DNA of 64,000 bases from Chionoecetes opilio (GCA_016584305.1 JACEEZ010020921.1:20001-84000); one strand, 5' to 3'. Positions 22,937-34,552 are shown, counted from the stretch's first letter. Numbers and translations: made by a program. The notes: generated by a model not told the origin, from the letters alone.

Positions 22937-25490
22937 AGGTAGAGAAATGAATGAATGGAACATTGACGTAGTTGGAGTGACAGAAACACAAATGAGAGAG
23001 AGAATCGAACTTAGATCTGAGACTTACAGTATGATCGGCAAGGGCAGAAGTAAGCAGCAGAAAAAGGATGGCGGAGTGGGAGTACTTGTGAGGCAGGAAG
23101 CAGGTATAGATGTAGAGGAGCTAGTTTGTAGGAGGGGTGAAAGGGTGAGGATTTATGGCAGTACGTCTGGAATATAAGGTGCGAAAGGGAAGAGAAAGGA
23201 TTTTGTGATAGTGTGTTAATGACAGGGGAAGGAACAGGAGCGAGAGCCGAGAATGAAAGGAAGTATAGAATTGTGCAAAGGTTAGTAGAACAGAATAGAA
23301 GTGAAAATGTGATTGTGATGGGAGACATGAATGGTCACATTGGTGTGTTAGGAGAGGAAGTAAATGGAAATGGCCAATTGCTGCTTGACTTTGCAAAGGA
23401 GAATGAATTAGAAATTTTGAATGTGACCCCGGCTGAAGGAAGAGTGACCTGGAGTGGAAGGGGGAATGAATCGCCATTGACTTTATGTTAGTGAACCCGG
23501 AAGGCTAGAGAACGGGTGAGAAGTATGTGGGTGGATGAGGAAAGGACAATTGACGTAGCGAGTGACCATAACGTCATGGTAATGGAGTACGAGTGTTTTA
23601 AGGAAAAAAGAGTGAAGGTTGAAAGAGGAGAGGAATGGACGTTGGAAAAATTAGAGATGCAGACTGGGATTATTTCAGAGAAGTGGTGAGTAATGAGGAC
23701 TGGAAGCTGGGAGAGAATGGTTTGAGGGCTGAGAGGGTGTGGATGAGATGAATGAGAGATTTTTAAGGAAGCTAACAAAGTGGCAGAAGAGGAGCATAGG
23801 CAGAACAAGAAAGAGAGCAAATGGCAGGACAAGAAAGAGTTGGTGGAACAATGAGATCGACAAGGCCAGGAAAGAACGGAAAACAGTCAAATAGGAAGTG
23901 TAGGAGTCTAAGAAAGAATAGGGCAAACAGTGAAGCTGAAAGAATAGAGTATGAAAGGGCATGGGAAGAGTATAAGAGTAAGCAAAAGGAGGTGAAATGC
24001 TTGGTGAGGAAGGCAAGAGTGAATGAAGAGAGAAAAGTGATCAGAGAACTTAGGGAAAAAGGTGAGGGAAAGGAGGTAGGGAATGGTATAAGTTCTTGAG
24101 AGGAGAAGAGAGTAAGCATACAGGAAATGTAGAAGAACTAGTGGTGAATGGGAGGGCACTAAGGGAGAAAAAGGAAATGGCCAGAGCTGTAAAAGACTTC
24201 TGGAAAGATATTGGAGGTGTGAATGAGCCTGATAGTGACTTTGGGAACGTCACCTTTGGGAGGAAAATAGAGGAAATGATGGATGAAGAAATTAGAATGG
24301 ATGAGATTGAAGGGTATGTAAGAAAACTGAAAAATGGAAAGGCCCCTGGAATGGACGGTATCCCCAAATGAATTGTATAGAGAGGGAGGTGAGGGGTAAT
24401 GAGGGAATGCATGAGTTGTTTGGGGCATATATGGAGAGAGGAAAGGGTGCCTGGGCCTGGAATGACAGTAGAGTGACCCTCATACATAAGGGAGGACACA
24501 AGAGTAGGAAGGAGATTAAAAATTACAGGCCAATAGCGGTATGTGACACGGTATGTAAGATTTTCTGTGGTGTACTGAATGAAAGACTGGGTAAAGTTTG
24601 GGGAAAAGAAATAAGGTGATGGGTGAAGAGCAGAATGGATTCAGAAAAGACAGGAGAGGTGAGGACAATATGTTTGTAGTGAATGAAGTGATTGAGAGAA
24701 CAAGGAAGGAGGGAAGAAAAATATCTAGCCTTTCTAGATATTGAGAAAGCGTATGCCCAGGGGGATAGGAGAATGCTATGTAAGGTATTGGAGACGATTG
24801 GCATGAGTAAAAAGGGTTTTGTTAAAATAATAAGCATATGTATGAGAACACACGGCCAGTTCAGTATGGGTGACCTCGAGACTGGAGGGGTAAATAGTAA
24901 GAGAGGAGTAAGACAGGGCTGTGTCCTTTCTCCTCTACTTTTTGGATTATAGTTGAGGAAATGGCAGTGAGAGTGAAGCGTACAGGTCTGGGTGTGAAAA
25001 TTGGAGATGAAGTGTTGAGTGTACTGATGTATGCAGATGATGTGGTGATCCTTAGTGAAAACCACAATGAGCTACAAGAGATGCTGAATGCTGTGACTGA
25101 GTATGGAAGGGACTTCAACGTTAGGCTCAGTAGGAGAAAGTCAATTTGTTGGTGTTGAATGGGGATGACTCTGATGATACAGGATTTGGAGGGTGGGTGG
25201 GAATGAAATAAAGAACGAAAGAGTACAAGTATCTGGGTATTTTGGTTGGATATAAAGCTATGGAAAACTAAACATGAGAGGATAGCTAGAGCCAACCAGT
25301 GGGTTGGAAAGGCTAGGCAGTGTGGCAAGATGCGGGCCAACAAGTATAAAGTGGTGAGGGGACTATGGAAGGGTTGGCAGTCCCTAGCTTATGTATGGCC
25401 TGGAAACAAGGGTGTGGTCTAGGAAGGAGTTGGACAGATTGGAAGTAACACAGAACAAAGCAGGCAGAATAGCATTAGGAGCCAATAGGT
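22937..25490 (+). pseudogene. Non-LTR retrotransposon with AP endonuclease and RT, 5' part (continues at 28131)
   Basis: Opens with an APE-type endonuclease: IDVVGVTETQMRERIELRSE (about 22955), GGVGVLVRQE and VIVMGDMNGHIG (about 23310). A long charged linker (about 23820-24200) is followed by RT: WKDIGGVNEPDSDFGN, NGKAPGMDGIP (about 24335), LIHKGGHKSRKEIKNYRPIA (about 24477), AFLDIEKAYAQGD (about 24728), RGVRQGCVLSPLLF (about 24905), LMYADDVVILSE (about 25024) and EYKYLGI (about 25218). The catalytic YADD is present. Many stops and frame changes mean it is inactive. The text stops at a Tyr codon at 25490, where the CCCAGC-ended element is inserted, and resumes at 28131. The RQGC and YADD style puts it nearer RTE/L1-type RTs than Jockey/CR1. 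Confidence 0.85.
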
Positions 25491-25492
25491 AT

Positions 25493-28128
25493 CCCAGCAA
25501 AACACAAGACGGAGGGCCTCCGGGGGCCCCCTCCATATGTCTTATCGGCGGCCCGACGAAGTGTACGACGTAGAGCCGCGGGGAATTTGCTCAGAGGCTC
25601 ACCGGCGGGCCGCTCCCAGCGGCCCGCCGTAGGGCATATGACCATTTGCCGCTGTTATATTAACTGATTGAGGAATATTTATGGTTATATTTTTTAATAT
25701 ATTGCAGATATAGTAATGTTTTAAGGGGGGTTGCACAACCCATTAGCCGATTAATAGACTAATGGGCTGTTTTAACCACTTGTAAAAACATTACTATATA
25801 ATGCAATATGCTTAGAAAATTTAACCAGAAATATTCCTGTGTCGTTATCCAGTAATACGTGAAAAGGAGATTGCTAGATCATAATTGCTACGGACATTGT
25901 TTATTTCATAAGTACAAAAACATTTTCGTTAATGAGTTTACACGCTGGTGTACTGGGGAAAACTGAACGGCGAGAACAGCCATGTAAAGGATATAGGTTT
26001 TCGGCGACAACATAACAAACATCCCCCACTCGTGCGTTTTCCAACTAACTGATTATTTTCACTCACTGACACAGCGCCAGGGGCCGTCAGGAATTCCTAA
26101 AAAAACGTGTCGTACTGCAATTATTTATATTATTCAGTCTATTTTGATATAATGAAGGGGCGAAAATATTTATAACTAAGTTCTCATTATGTCATCGACT
26201 GGTTTTAAAGGGGGGACAATTTAGGCCTTTTGTGGGTTTTTAACCCCTTTGTAATGGCTATCGTACGTCTGGCAGTTTAGTGCTTGATATGGAAAAGATT
26301 TCAAATAATATTCTATTCTAAATCATGATATTATTCATATGTTAACTCCATCATCTACATATTCCATATTGGTGTATCGTTGAGTATTGATATGTGTTGA
26401 TAATATGTTTGGAAGTTATTGAAATAGGGCAAGTATGACCTTGCGTTATTCCGTAATAATTCTTCGCCGCGGTTAAACAAGTGTTATTTTTATATGATAC
26501 TAGCTGCACAGATAGACAAAATGATAACCTTTTTCCATGTAAACTCCTTTCCCAGTACGTATCTCATCTTATTTTCTATGTATCTTTGGGGGTTCCTTAT
26601 TAAGCTGGAAATATTTGAAATAAACTCAATCAATCATTGGGGGCATACGCCGGGGGGCGCGTCGCCTCGCCCACCCTACGACGCCACTCCCGGGGGTGAC
26701 CACGCGCGAGTTCCCATGCAGGCTCCTTTCCCATACCAAGCAGCTCTCGACAAGAAACATCAACTTGCCCCAGCCACGAGCCTTGTGGGCGCCCCCTTGG
26801 CCTCCTCCACGCCGGATTGTCTCTTACAGATACAACCCGATGGGAAGGATCGGTTTCAGGGTAGCGTGCCACATGCCCATATAGCCGCAGTTGGCGCTGA
26901 CGGACTATGCAGGTAATAGGCCTCGATTCAGTCTCACGGTGCAATCGCTGATTTGACACGTAATCATCCCAGCGATACCCCATGATTCTGCGAAGACACT
27001 TATTACCAAAGGCATTGATTCGTCTCTTCAAGTCACTATTTAGTGTCCATGTCTCACAACCATAGAGTAAGACAGGGATCACAAGCGACTTGAAGATCCG
27101 GATCTTTGTCCTCCTGCACAGGTACCGACAACGCCAAATACTCCCACTGAGCGAGTCCATAACACCGTGGGCTATGCCAATCCGCCGTAAGACTTCTTGA
27201 CGTGACCCGCCGTCATTATGGACTGCGCTACCAAGGTATGTAAAACTTTCCAAGATCTCAATGTCCTCGCCACACGCATGAACAGACTGTACTGCTTCAT
27301 CTAGTAAGTCTCCAAACACCTGGACCTTGGTCTTGAGCCAGGAGACCTCAAGTCCCAAAGGCTTTGCCTCCTCGTGCAGCGCCTCGAGAGCCATCACCAG
27401 GACCTCCAGCGACTCAGCAAAGATTACTGCATCATCGGCAAAAACAAGATCAGTGATCTTGGTGTTGCCGACGGATGCTCCACAATCACTTTGATCTACA
27501 ACTTTGTCCAATACCCAGTCCATACAAGCATTGAAAAGTGATGGGGCAAGGACGCACCCTTGCCTCACTATTGTATTCACAGGAAAGAAGCTGGATACAC
27601 CTGCCCCACACTTCACAGCACTCTCAGTCCCAGAATACAGACCAGTTATCAAACCAGAATACAGAAATATAATAAACTGAAATATGATAATTTCTATTAA
27701 CTATTATAAAAACTTTTATAACAATTTTTAATAGCTTGAACAGGCCTAATAATAGTGATGGTACCGATATTGAGATACTATGTATATTACTGAGTTAATA
27801 TATATATAATATGAAATGAATATTTCCCACTTACAAATACGTACCAGCGCCCAGCGGGCCTCCGGAGGATTGACGTAAAGTTGCCGCTGCTTGTCACTAC
27901 TGATGTAATACTACAGCAAGATAATCATATAACTGTTGTTTCAAAATGTTTACACATAGAAATATTCAATTCTTGAAATTCTGTACATTAATTTTCAACA
28001 TAGTAAATTATCCCGTCTGAAAATACACCAGCGGGCCTTCGGAGGGCTGACGGAGGTAAATTTGCCGCCGGCGGCCGCCGTTCGCCGCTCTACGGCCTAC
28101 GTCGGCCCGCCGGTGATGGTTAGCTGGG
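25493..28128. mobile_element. DNA element with CCCAGC inverted ends and AT duplication, splitting a non-LTR gene
   Basis: The left end CCCAGCAAAACACAAG (25493) and the reverse complement of the right end CCCAGCTAACC (ending 28128) mark it. AT flanks both sides (25491-25492, 28129-28130). Removing the segment with one AT restores the frame of the host RT, which supports the boundaries. The ends hold GC-rich, self-complementary blocks (25536-25640 and 28014-28110, GGCGGCCCG and CCCGCCGG types). A block near 27845 is repeated at about 28020. The AT-rich interior has no coding of its own except an antisense RTE-like insertion (26625-27655). An AT duplication would suit ISL2EU-type elements as I remember them. 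An insertion of TCCCAGC...GCTGGGA between A and T without duplication is equally possible. Confidence 0.75.
26625..27655 (-). pseudogene. RTE-type non-LTR retrotransposon, 5'-truncated, one open frame of 340 residues
   Basis: An open frame covers the second half of the RT and the whole C-terminal region: ITGLYSGTESAVKCG, VRQGCVLAPSLFNACMDW (about 27565), DLVFADDAVIFAESLE (about 27430), EVSWLKTKVQVFG, YLGSAVHNDGGSRQEVLRRI (about 27230), LYGCETWTLNSDLKRRINAF (about 27060), then QLRLYGHVARYPETDP and a stop near 26630. The catalytic motif is FADD. The 3' end reads CCCCCAATGATTGATTG, a short tandem tail. AATAAACT stands on both sides (about 26617-26624 and 27669-27676), a plausible target duplication of a 5'-truncated insertion. 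It lies inside the CCCAGC element, so it is younger than that. The same family is at 6612-8180. Confidence 0.88.
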
Positions 28129-28130
28129 AT

Positions 28131-28900
28131 GTGGCAGTGGAAGCGATTAGAGGAGACATGGGATGGAGCACGTTCAGAGAGAGGATAGCAAAGGCAGGAC
28201 TGAGGTACAGAGCTAGACTGCAACGAATGGATGACAGCAAATGGGCAAGCAAGGTTTGGGACTGGAATATGTATGGGAAGTGGATGAAAGACTCAGTAAA
28301 AGTGGAAAGATGGACAGGTGAACTGGGAATGTTTGTGACAGGAGTGATGAGACATGGGAGTATGGCTGTATGCAAAAAGGAAATAAATAGGAGAGTGGAA
28401 GAGAAAGGGAAAGAAGAATGGCTGAGGGGAATGAGTGAGAAATCAACACTGGAATGGTACAGGAGAAAGGACCAGCCACGGTATGAAAGGTTCTATGATG
28501 GTGGCTATGGAGGGGACCTACTCTTCAGAGCCAGGACAAAGTCGCTGGAGGTAAATAGTCGGGTATGTACAGATGGAAGAATGCAGCAAGGTGTGCGTGA
28601 TGTGTGTGACAGGAGTGGATGAAACCGTGGAGCACTTGATGCTGGAATGTGAACGGTATGAGTATGCTAGAACAAAGATGTTGGAGGTAGTGGTAGGAGA
28701 GGTCGGAGTGGAAGAATGGCGAGAGATGAGAGACAGGAGAGTGGAGATGGAGTACCTGCTGGGGTTGTGTGCTGAGTGGAGGAGTGACAGTCGTGTGATT
28801 GAGAGTGTAAAAGAATTCTTGGAGAACTCTTGGAGAGCACGTAGGAGAGAGCATGAGAGGCAGGGGGCCCCTCAGTGATGGGGGACCCCGTATGAATGTG
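28131..28900 (+). pseudogene. Non-LTR retrotransposon C-terminal part (continuation of 22937-25490)
   Basis: Resumes with VAVEAIRGDMGWSTFRERIA, the block that follows the RT in the related element at 30540. It goes on through a charged region to LLFRARTKSLEVNSR. A frame change near 28600 leads to the C-terminal zinc knuckle CVMCVTGVDETVEHLMLEC and ends RRREHERQGAPQ and stop at about 28878. Confidence 0.85.
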
Positions 28901-29058
28901 ATGCAGAGAGGAAGGAGGGAAAAAGAAATCCCTAGTTTTGCTTCCCCCTTTTGCTTCTCTCCCAACAGATTACGTGTGTGGGAGAACGCCGGACCAAAGG
29001 CTTCACTGACAGCATCTGCTGGGTGACTCCCAAATCAAGATCAAGATCAAGATCAAAG
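28901..29058 (+). repeat. 3' untranslated tail with (ATCAAG)n end
   Basis: A short 3' UTR after the stop ends in about four ATCAAG units (29033-29057). The same tail unit closes the element at 29061-31473, so both elements use a microsatellite-type 3' end. Confidence 0.85.
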
Positions 29059-29060
29059 TT

Positions 29061-31316
29061 ATGTGTGACAGGAGTAAGATCCGATCCCTAAAAGAGAAAG
29101 GACTTGCAGGTGGGCGTGAGTGGTACAGATTCATGAGAGGGGAAAAGATGGCTGGGAATGAAGATGTGAAAGCATTGAAAGTAAATGCTGAATGTGTAAC
29201 AGATGAGACAAAAATCAAAGAGGTTATAAAAAACTTTTGGAAAGACATAGGAGGCGTGGGTGAAATCTTTGACGTAAGACCAGAATGTATAACGTTGGAA
29301 AGAAAAGATGCGGAAGAGTTGAATGAGTGGATTAGCAGGGATGAAGTAGAGAAGTGTGTAAAGAGGCAAAAGAATGAAAAAGCAGCAGGCCCGGATGAAA
29401 TACCATATGAGATGTACAAGAATGGGGGTGAGGTGGTGATTGACAGGATGACTGACCTATTTAACCGTGTGTGGGAAGAAGAAAGGGTGCCTAGAAAATG
29501 GAATGAATGTAGAGTGACCCCTATTGCATAAAGGAGGATACAAGAGTAAGAGTGAATTGAAGAACTATAGACCAATAGCCCTAATGAATACAGTAGGTAA
29601 AGTTTTTAGTGCAGTGTTGAAGGAAAGGTTGTGTAAATGGTTGGAGAGAGCTATGGTGTTAGGTGAGGAGCAAAATGGTTTTCGAGTGGATAGGAGGGCA
29701 GAGGACAACATGTTTGTGGTGAATGAAATAATGAAAGAAGGAAAGGGAGGGAAAGACACTGTACCTTGGTTCCTAGACATTGAGAAAGCTATGATAGAGT
29801 AAAACAGAGAAATGTTATGCAAGGTTTTGGAAAAGGTTGGGTTGAGCCAAAGATAGTGAACATAGTGAGAAGCATGTATGAAGACACTAGAGCAAAATAT
29901 AGGCTAGGTAGTATAGAAACAGAATGGGTGAGGAGTGAGAGAGGTGTTAGGCAAGGATGCACTCTGTCCCCAACCTTGTTTAGTCTGTATACTGAGAACT
30001 GGCAGTAAGGATGAGAGAATGGATGCAGGAGTGAGAGTAGGAAATGACAAAATAAGCTTTGTTAATGTATGCAGATGATATGGTATTATGAGTGAGTCGG
30101 CCGAGAACTCCAGAGCCTGTTAGATGTGGTGAATGAGTATGAGAGACTTTGGAGTAAAATTTAGCCGTGAGAAAAGTAAGGTGATGATAGTAAATATAAC
30201 GAGGATGACAGAAACGCTACATGGACTGGGAGAAAATGAATTAGAACAAACTAGTGAATACAAGTACCTAGGGATGTGCATTAGTTCCAATGGATGTGGA
30301 AAAGCAAAGGCTGAAAAGATCAGCCAGGCCAATCAGTGGTTGGTCGACTTGGGAGTGTGGCAAGGATGAGGGCAAGACAAGTATGATGTGTTGAGGGAAG
30401 TGTGGAAAAGTGTGGCTGTCCCAGCATTATGTATGGTATGGAGGTGATTGCATGGAATGAGAGTGAAATAGAGATATTGGAAGTGGGACAAAATAAAGTA
30501 GCAAGAATGGCACTGAATGCACCCAGATATGCAGCGACTGAAGGTTTAAGAGGTGACATGGGATGGAGTACATTTAGGGAGAGACATTCGAAAGCAACAC
30601 TCAGGTATAAGATCAGACTGGAACGAATGGAGGACACAAGATTGGCACGAAAAGTTTATTTGTGGAGTGAATGTAGTAGTAAATGGGGGAAGCGATGCCA
30701 AAAAATGGTAGAAAGAAGTGGATTGCGACTTTGGTGGATGTATCAACTGATAGATGGAAGACCGAATGTAATTGAATGGAAGATGTTGAATGGTGATGAA
30801 GAAGGCCTTGAGTGGGATGTGAGAAAGTGGAAAACTGAGATCGATAGAGTAGTGAAGTATGTGGGGCTGAGTAAGTGGAAAAATGAGATGGAGCAAAAGA
30901 AAACACTAGAATATGGTATAAGGAGAAAGAGGCACCAGCGTATGAAAGTGTGTATGATGGAACCCGGGGTGGCGACCTTCTCTTCCAAGCCAGAACACAG
31001 TGCTTAGATGTAAATGCAAGGAACTACAGATGGTCCGAGTCAGGCAGCAAGTGTGCCAGATGTGTGACATGGGTGAGGATGAAACGTGGAACATGTGATA
31101 CTAGAATGTGAGAAGTATAGCGGGAGAGAATGAACTGATGCGGTGGTTTTGACTGAAATGGGAAGTGACATGAACGAGGTGGTTGAAAGGACAGGAAGAG
31201 AATGGATGTTATTACTGCTGGGACTGTGTGGTGAGACAAGTGGACGGATGATTGAGACAGTGAAAGAGTTTTTGGAAAGAATGTGGTATATGAGAAATAG
31301 ACAATAGACTCTACAG
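29061..31316 (+). pseudogene. Related non-LTR retrotransposon, 5'-truncated before the RT
   Basis: Starts abruptly just after the previous tail with YRFMRGEKMAGNEDVKALKV, then the RT: NEKAAGPDEIPYEMYKNGG (about 29375), HKGGYKSKSELKNYRPIA (about 29527), WFLDIEKA (about 29770), RSERGVRQGCTLSPTLF (about 29933), a degenerate active site near 30070 and EYKYLGMCISSNG (about 30257). The C-terminal part (30402-31007) has GLRGDMGWSTFRERH and a charged region. The last zinc knuckle is frameshifted (about 31050-31120). It is too broken to work. The closest relative in the window is the split copy at 58335-61055. Confidence 0.87.
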
Positions 31317-31396
31317 CCCTAAAACAAGAACAAGAACAAGACTACAGGAGCAGCCGGTTTAAAGGCCTGGCCAATGAAGAAAAGGCCACCTGTAAC

Positions 31397-31473
31397 ATCA
31401 AGATCATCAAGATCAAGATCAAGATCAAATCAAGATCAAGATCAAGATCAATCAAGATCAAGATCAAAATCAA
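31397..31473 (+). repeat. (ATCAAG)n 3' tail
   Basis: About a dozen ATCAAG-type units with slips. It ends the 3' UTR, which also has CTACAGGAGCAGCCGGTTTA; that box recurs at 61005 and, inverted, near 63437. Confidence 0.9.
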
Positions 31474-31584
31474 TGTGGAAGAAGCAAAAAGAACAATCAA
31501 CAGTTTTTGGATAACCAGAGAAAATAAGAAGAGAGAAAAAGAAAGAAATTAATATGATAGAATAAGAGAAGAAAACTAATTAAA

Positions 31585-31676
31585 GACCCAGACAGCAAGA
31601 AGTAACAAGTCAGGGAGTGCCGTTGGAAAAGGCCCGACTCCCGAACAACAACTGAACTGAACTGAACTGAACGCTG
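31585..31676 (+). repeat. 3' end fragment of another retroelement with (CTGAA)n tail
   Basis: GGAGTGCCGTTGGAAAAGGC and GACTCCCGAACAACAA lead into CTGAACTGAACTGAACTGAA. The text-then-microsatellite form is that of a 5'-truncated non-LTR 3' end. The family is not identified. Confidence 0.45.
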
Positions 31677-31782
31677 CCTGTGCCTTCCTGAGGAAGTTTA
31701 ATCAACTGTCCCGACTGTGATTAATTCACGGGTGTACTCCAGGGCGAATATCGTCGATTTCGACAATACTGCCCTTCAACAA

Positions 31783-31955
31783 CAACAACTTTGTGCCTCA
31801 ACTAAGGGCTTGGCGGCGACGTCAGTGGCTGGGAAGGGTAAGTCACGGCCGTGTGGTTATGTGTTGAGGCTGAAAACAGATAAAATAATGGTTGTTATTG
31901 CTGCACGGCGAGGAAAGACAGACCATTTGGTGGTGGTTGTCTTGAGGGCACGTGT
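31783..31955 (+). repeat. Dispersed 165-bp repeat, second copy at 61113-61279
   Basis: Both copies share TTTGTGCCTCAACTAAGG, CTTGGCGGCGACGTCAGTGG and a perfect donor-like GGAAGGGTAAGTCA, then about 100 further matching bases, and both run into GT-rich sequence. Each lies shortly after the 3' end of the same non-LTR family. It could be an untranslated exon with splice donor that was duplicated with its flank. No coding is seen. Confidence 0.8.
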
Positions 31956-32515
31956 GTGTGTGTGTGTGTGTGTGTGTTGCGTATGCGTGTAGGTTTATAC
32001 AAAGAGACAGACACCGTAGTGACAGGTGTGGTGTATGTGGTAAAGCGAGAGAGGCTAAGAGTGAGGTGTTAGCCTCCCAGTGTGTGTGTCTGACCTAAAG
32101 AGCGAACGTGCAGTTCTCGTCCACTATACCGGCGTCAACCCCGTACCGCCGCGGCCACGGGTACGGCGCGGGCCACAGTGGTCCATAGAAGCTAATCTCG
32201 GGCACGCGGGACTCGAACCTAGGATCAGTTCATCAAGGTATACCCTGGGTACGTCTCTGTAGTATTCAGCGGGAGACACTGAGCGAAAACACGTAAAAAT
32301 ATTCCATTTACCGGCATCAAACTATGATGTCATATATTTCAGGGAGAATATTACGCAGAAAGGCTAATATGGCGGCAATGTATTATCGTCCCGCCTATAT
32401 TTATCACTAACAATACTTTTAATATTACTAATATGCCATAAATTGGTATTTAAGGGTAAATCTCACCTTATTTCCCATATAAGTTCATATATCTTGGGTA
32501 AACAACAAACATGGC
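31956..32515. other. Left flank of the BEL element; GT run and a tRNA-like box
   Basis: A short GT microsatellite (31949-31975) leads into non-coding sequence. On the minus strand GGTTCGAGTCC (about 32209-32219) matches a pol III B box, so a tRNA-derived repeat fragment is possible, but no good A box was found at the usual distance. Confidence 0.3.
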
Positions 32516-34551
32516 TGTGAAAATTATCCACCATCCACCCTCTCAATAATTGGTAGAGTGGTGGTTTGTTTCCCCCCCTTTTGGGGGTTTTTTGTCCGCT
32601 GTATAAGGGGAGCGTAGTGAGTACCTAAATGGGGAAATTTGAGAACAAATATTGCTTTTTTTTGAGATACTAAGGTATAGGGGAAAAAAAAAATTATTTT
32701 TGTATACAAATTTTTTTTGACAAAAAATCCTTTACTCCTTTTCGGCACATATTCCCAGTGCAAATGTTCATAATGCAAAATTTTTTTTTAAATTAAATTT
32801 AACAAAAAAGTCATTATTGCCATCAACTTTGGGGGCAATTGAAAAAAGGATTTGGGGCAAATGAGAACAGAAAATTAACCCATAGGGTAATATTAAAATT
32901 AAATTGTACGATTTATTTTCCCCTTCAAAGCCCCAAATAAGCAGTTTTGCAAAAATCTGGACCTTATTAACGTTACCCTCCGGATGAGCGCCTTTGAACA
33001 CTTGGGGAATAAAATGACGTTTTGCGTGCTTTTTCAGCTTCAATTTCAAAAACTATGCCTCTACACGGGGTAAATTCCCTCTGTCAGGTTGTTTAAATGT
33101 ACTACTTTGTAGAGTCCTGGTCGGGGAACATCACCCTTCCCGTATAGATCACACCCTGCGTGTCAGCCTTTTCCAAAAGACCATACCAACATAATGTAAG
33201 TGCCTTTTTCTTTGGTTTTGGGAATTTAAACCGGGAGAAAATCCCCCTTGCAGACCTTTTTAAAGAAACGGTCTTACCCTCGTTTATTTCTGGCTCGGGC
33301 AGAGGGCTCACTTCATCGGGTCACTCTCACCCTAAGAAGTGTCTAAAGAAGTGTCGGTTATAGAGCCGTCACTGGGTCTTGCGCCTGTGGTACTTGGGAA
33401 AAACTTCCCTCCATATCCTGGAGTGAGCACTTCTTCCCCGCGGCACACTGACTCTCCTTAAAGGGGCTTCTCCTCACATATCTCCCGCCTGTTGTTCTCA
33501 ATTGCCCCACTTGGTTTTAAATTGCCCCACTCTAGTAAATTTTTCAATTTTTTGAACATAATAATTTTTTAAAGGGGTATTTTCGTGTGGCAGAAAGATT
33601 CTAGGATCCAGTATCAGAATAGCAGGTTTGTTTTAAAACGACACTGGGTTTTAAGACCTTTGAGTTAGTCTGAAAAAATATCTAAAAAAACCATTTTTTT
33701 AAAATTAAACATAATTAGTTAAATTCAAAAACAAACAAGGATAGGGTTAATGGGAAGTGGAACACATTGGTGTCACCTGACATTAAAATATATCCAGCCC
33801 TTTGTAATAACACCGGTATAGCCTGTTCTCAATTCCCCCTTTTTTTCTCAATTGCCCCATGTGTTCTCGATTGCCCCATTGTACGGTAATATATATATAT
33901 AATTATAATGGTAATGGGTATAATTAAGGTAATTTAAGTAAATGATAAGTATTGGGATGATACATTAACATTCCCAGTGGTTATTAAGCATTTGCACCTT
34001 AATTTGGAGCGACTGGTCATTGGCCGCCGTCCTTTAAATTTGCACCAATTGTAGTGGTCCACCTGCCGCCTGCCTAAAGGTGACACGTGTAATTTGTGGT
34101 GGCCGCTGCCCGCTCCACCCACGGAGATATTAGTACACTTCCAGCCCTCACGGGATTAACATCTCTTCTCTGATTATGATGAAGAGATTGTACATACGTT
34201 CATTTTGTACATATAAGTGATAAACCAATAGGACGTGCTAAAATCAACACGGATAACAATCCGCCGCGTCAAGATAACTGGGTTATGAAAACTCCCTGAC
34301 GCCATAACGAAGCACACCGCCTCCAGCCCTCCGCCTCTGTCCTTCACGGGCGGCCTCGATCACGGCGACCATTTCGGATCACAGGACAGGCAGTATTAAT
34401 CAAAAGCCTACAGCGATTTCAACCCACTATCCACCGATAAGTATCCTAGTTAGTTGACTAGTTGGGATATTGTGTCGGGATGAGATAGACAATGGGTTTT
34501 GATTAGGTAAGACCTCCAATTAAATATATGTATGTGACATAAATTCCCTCA
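32516..34551 (+). repeat. 5' LTR of the BEL/Pao element, enlarged by an insertion
   Basis: Starts TGTGAAAATTATCCACC and ends CCCTCA just before the primer-binding site. The first 100 bases, and the ATATAATTATAATGGTAATG block at about 33900-33950, match the truncated 3' LTR at 39131-39289. In the 3' LTR these two blocks are adjacent. Here they are separated by 1.27 kb (32618-33889), showing a later insertion. Confidence 0.75.
32618..33889. mobile_element. Insertion in the BEL 5' LTR, putative DNA element with ATTGCCCCAT motifs
   Basis: Left end TACCTAAATGGGG then TTTGAGAACA; the reverse complement of the right end is TACCGTACAATGGGG then ATCGAGAACA. These are imperfect inverted ends of about 27 bp. 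Variants of TTCTCAATTGCCCCA repeat inside both ends (near 32835, 33495 and 33826-33878). Open fragments inside (for example minus strand 33311-33102) were not recognised. The 3' LTR without it defines the empty site. Confidence 0.6.
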
Positions 34552-34552
34552 T

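Noticed and set aside
23011..25343. Many minus-strand ORFs of Ser/Leu/Phe/His-rich type
   Set aside because: They mirror the purine-rich sense strand of the non-LTR element; the sense frames carry the endonuclease and RT motifs.
26494..26916. Plus-strand 140-residue ORF
   Set aside because: Antisense of the RTE-like C-terminal region, where the minus frame is clearly the coding one.
32200..32290. tRNA gene on the minus strand
   Set aside because: Only a B-box-like GGTTCGAGTCC is seen; no convincing A box or cloverleaf arms.
33102..33311. 69-residue minus ORF as a transposase exon of the LTR insertion
   Set aside because: Basic and open, but without any catalytic or DNA-binding motif that I can name.
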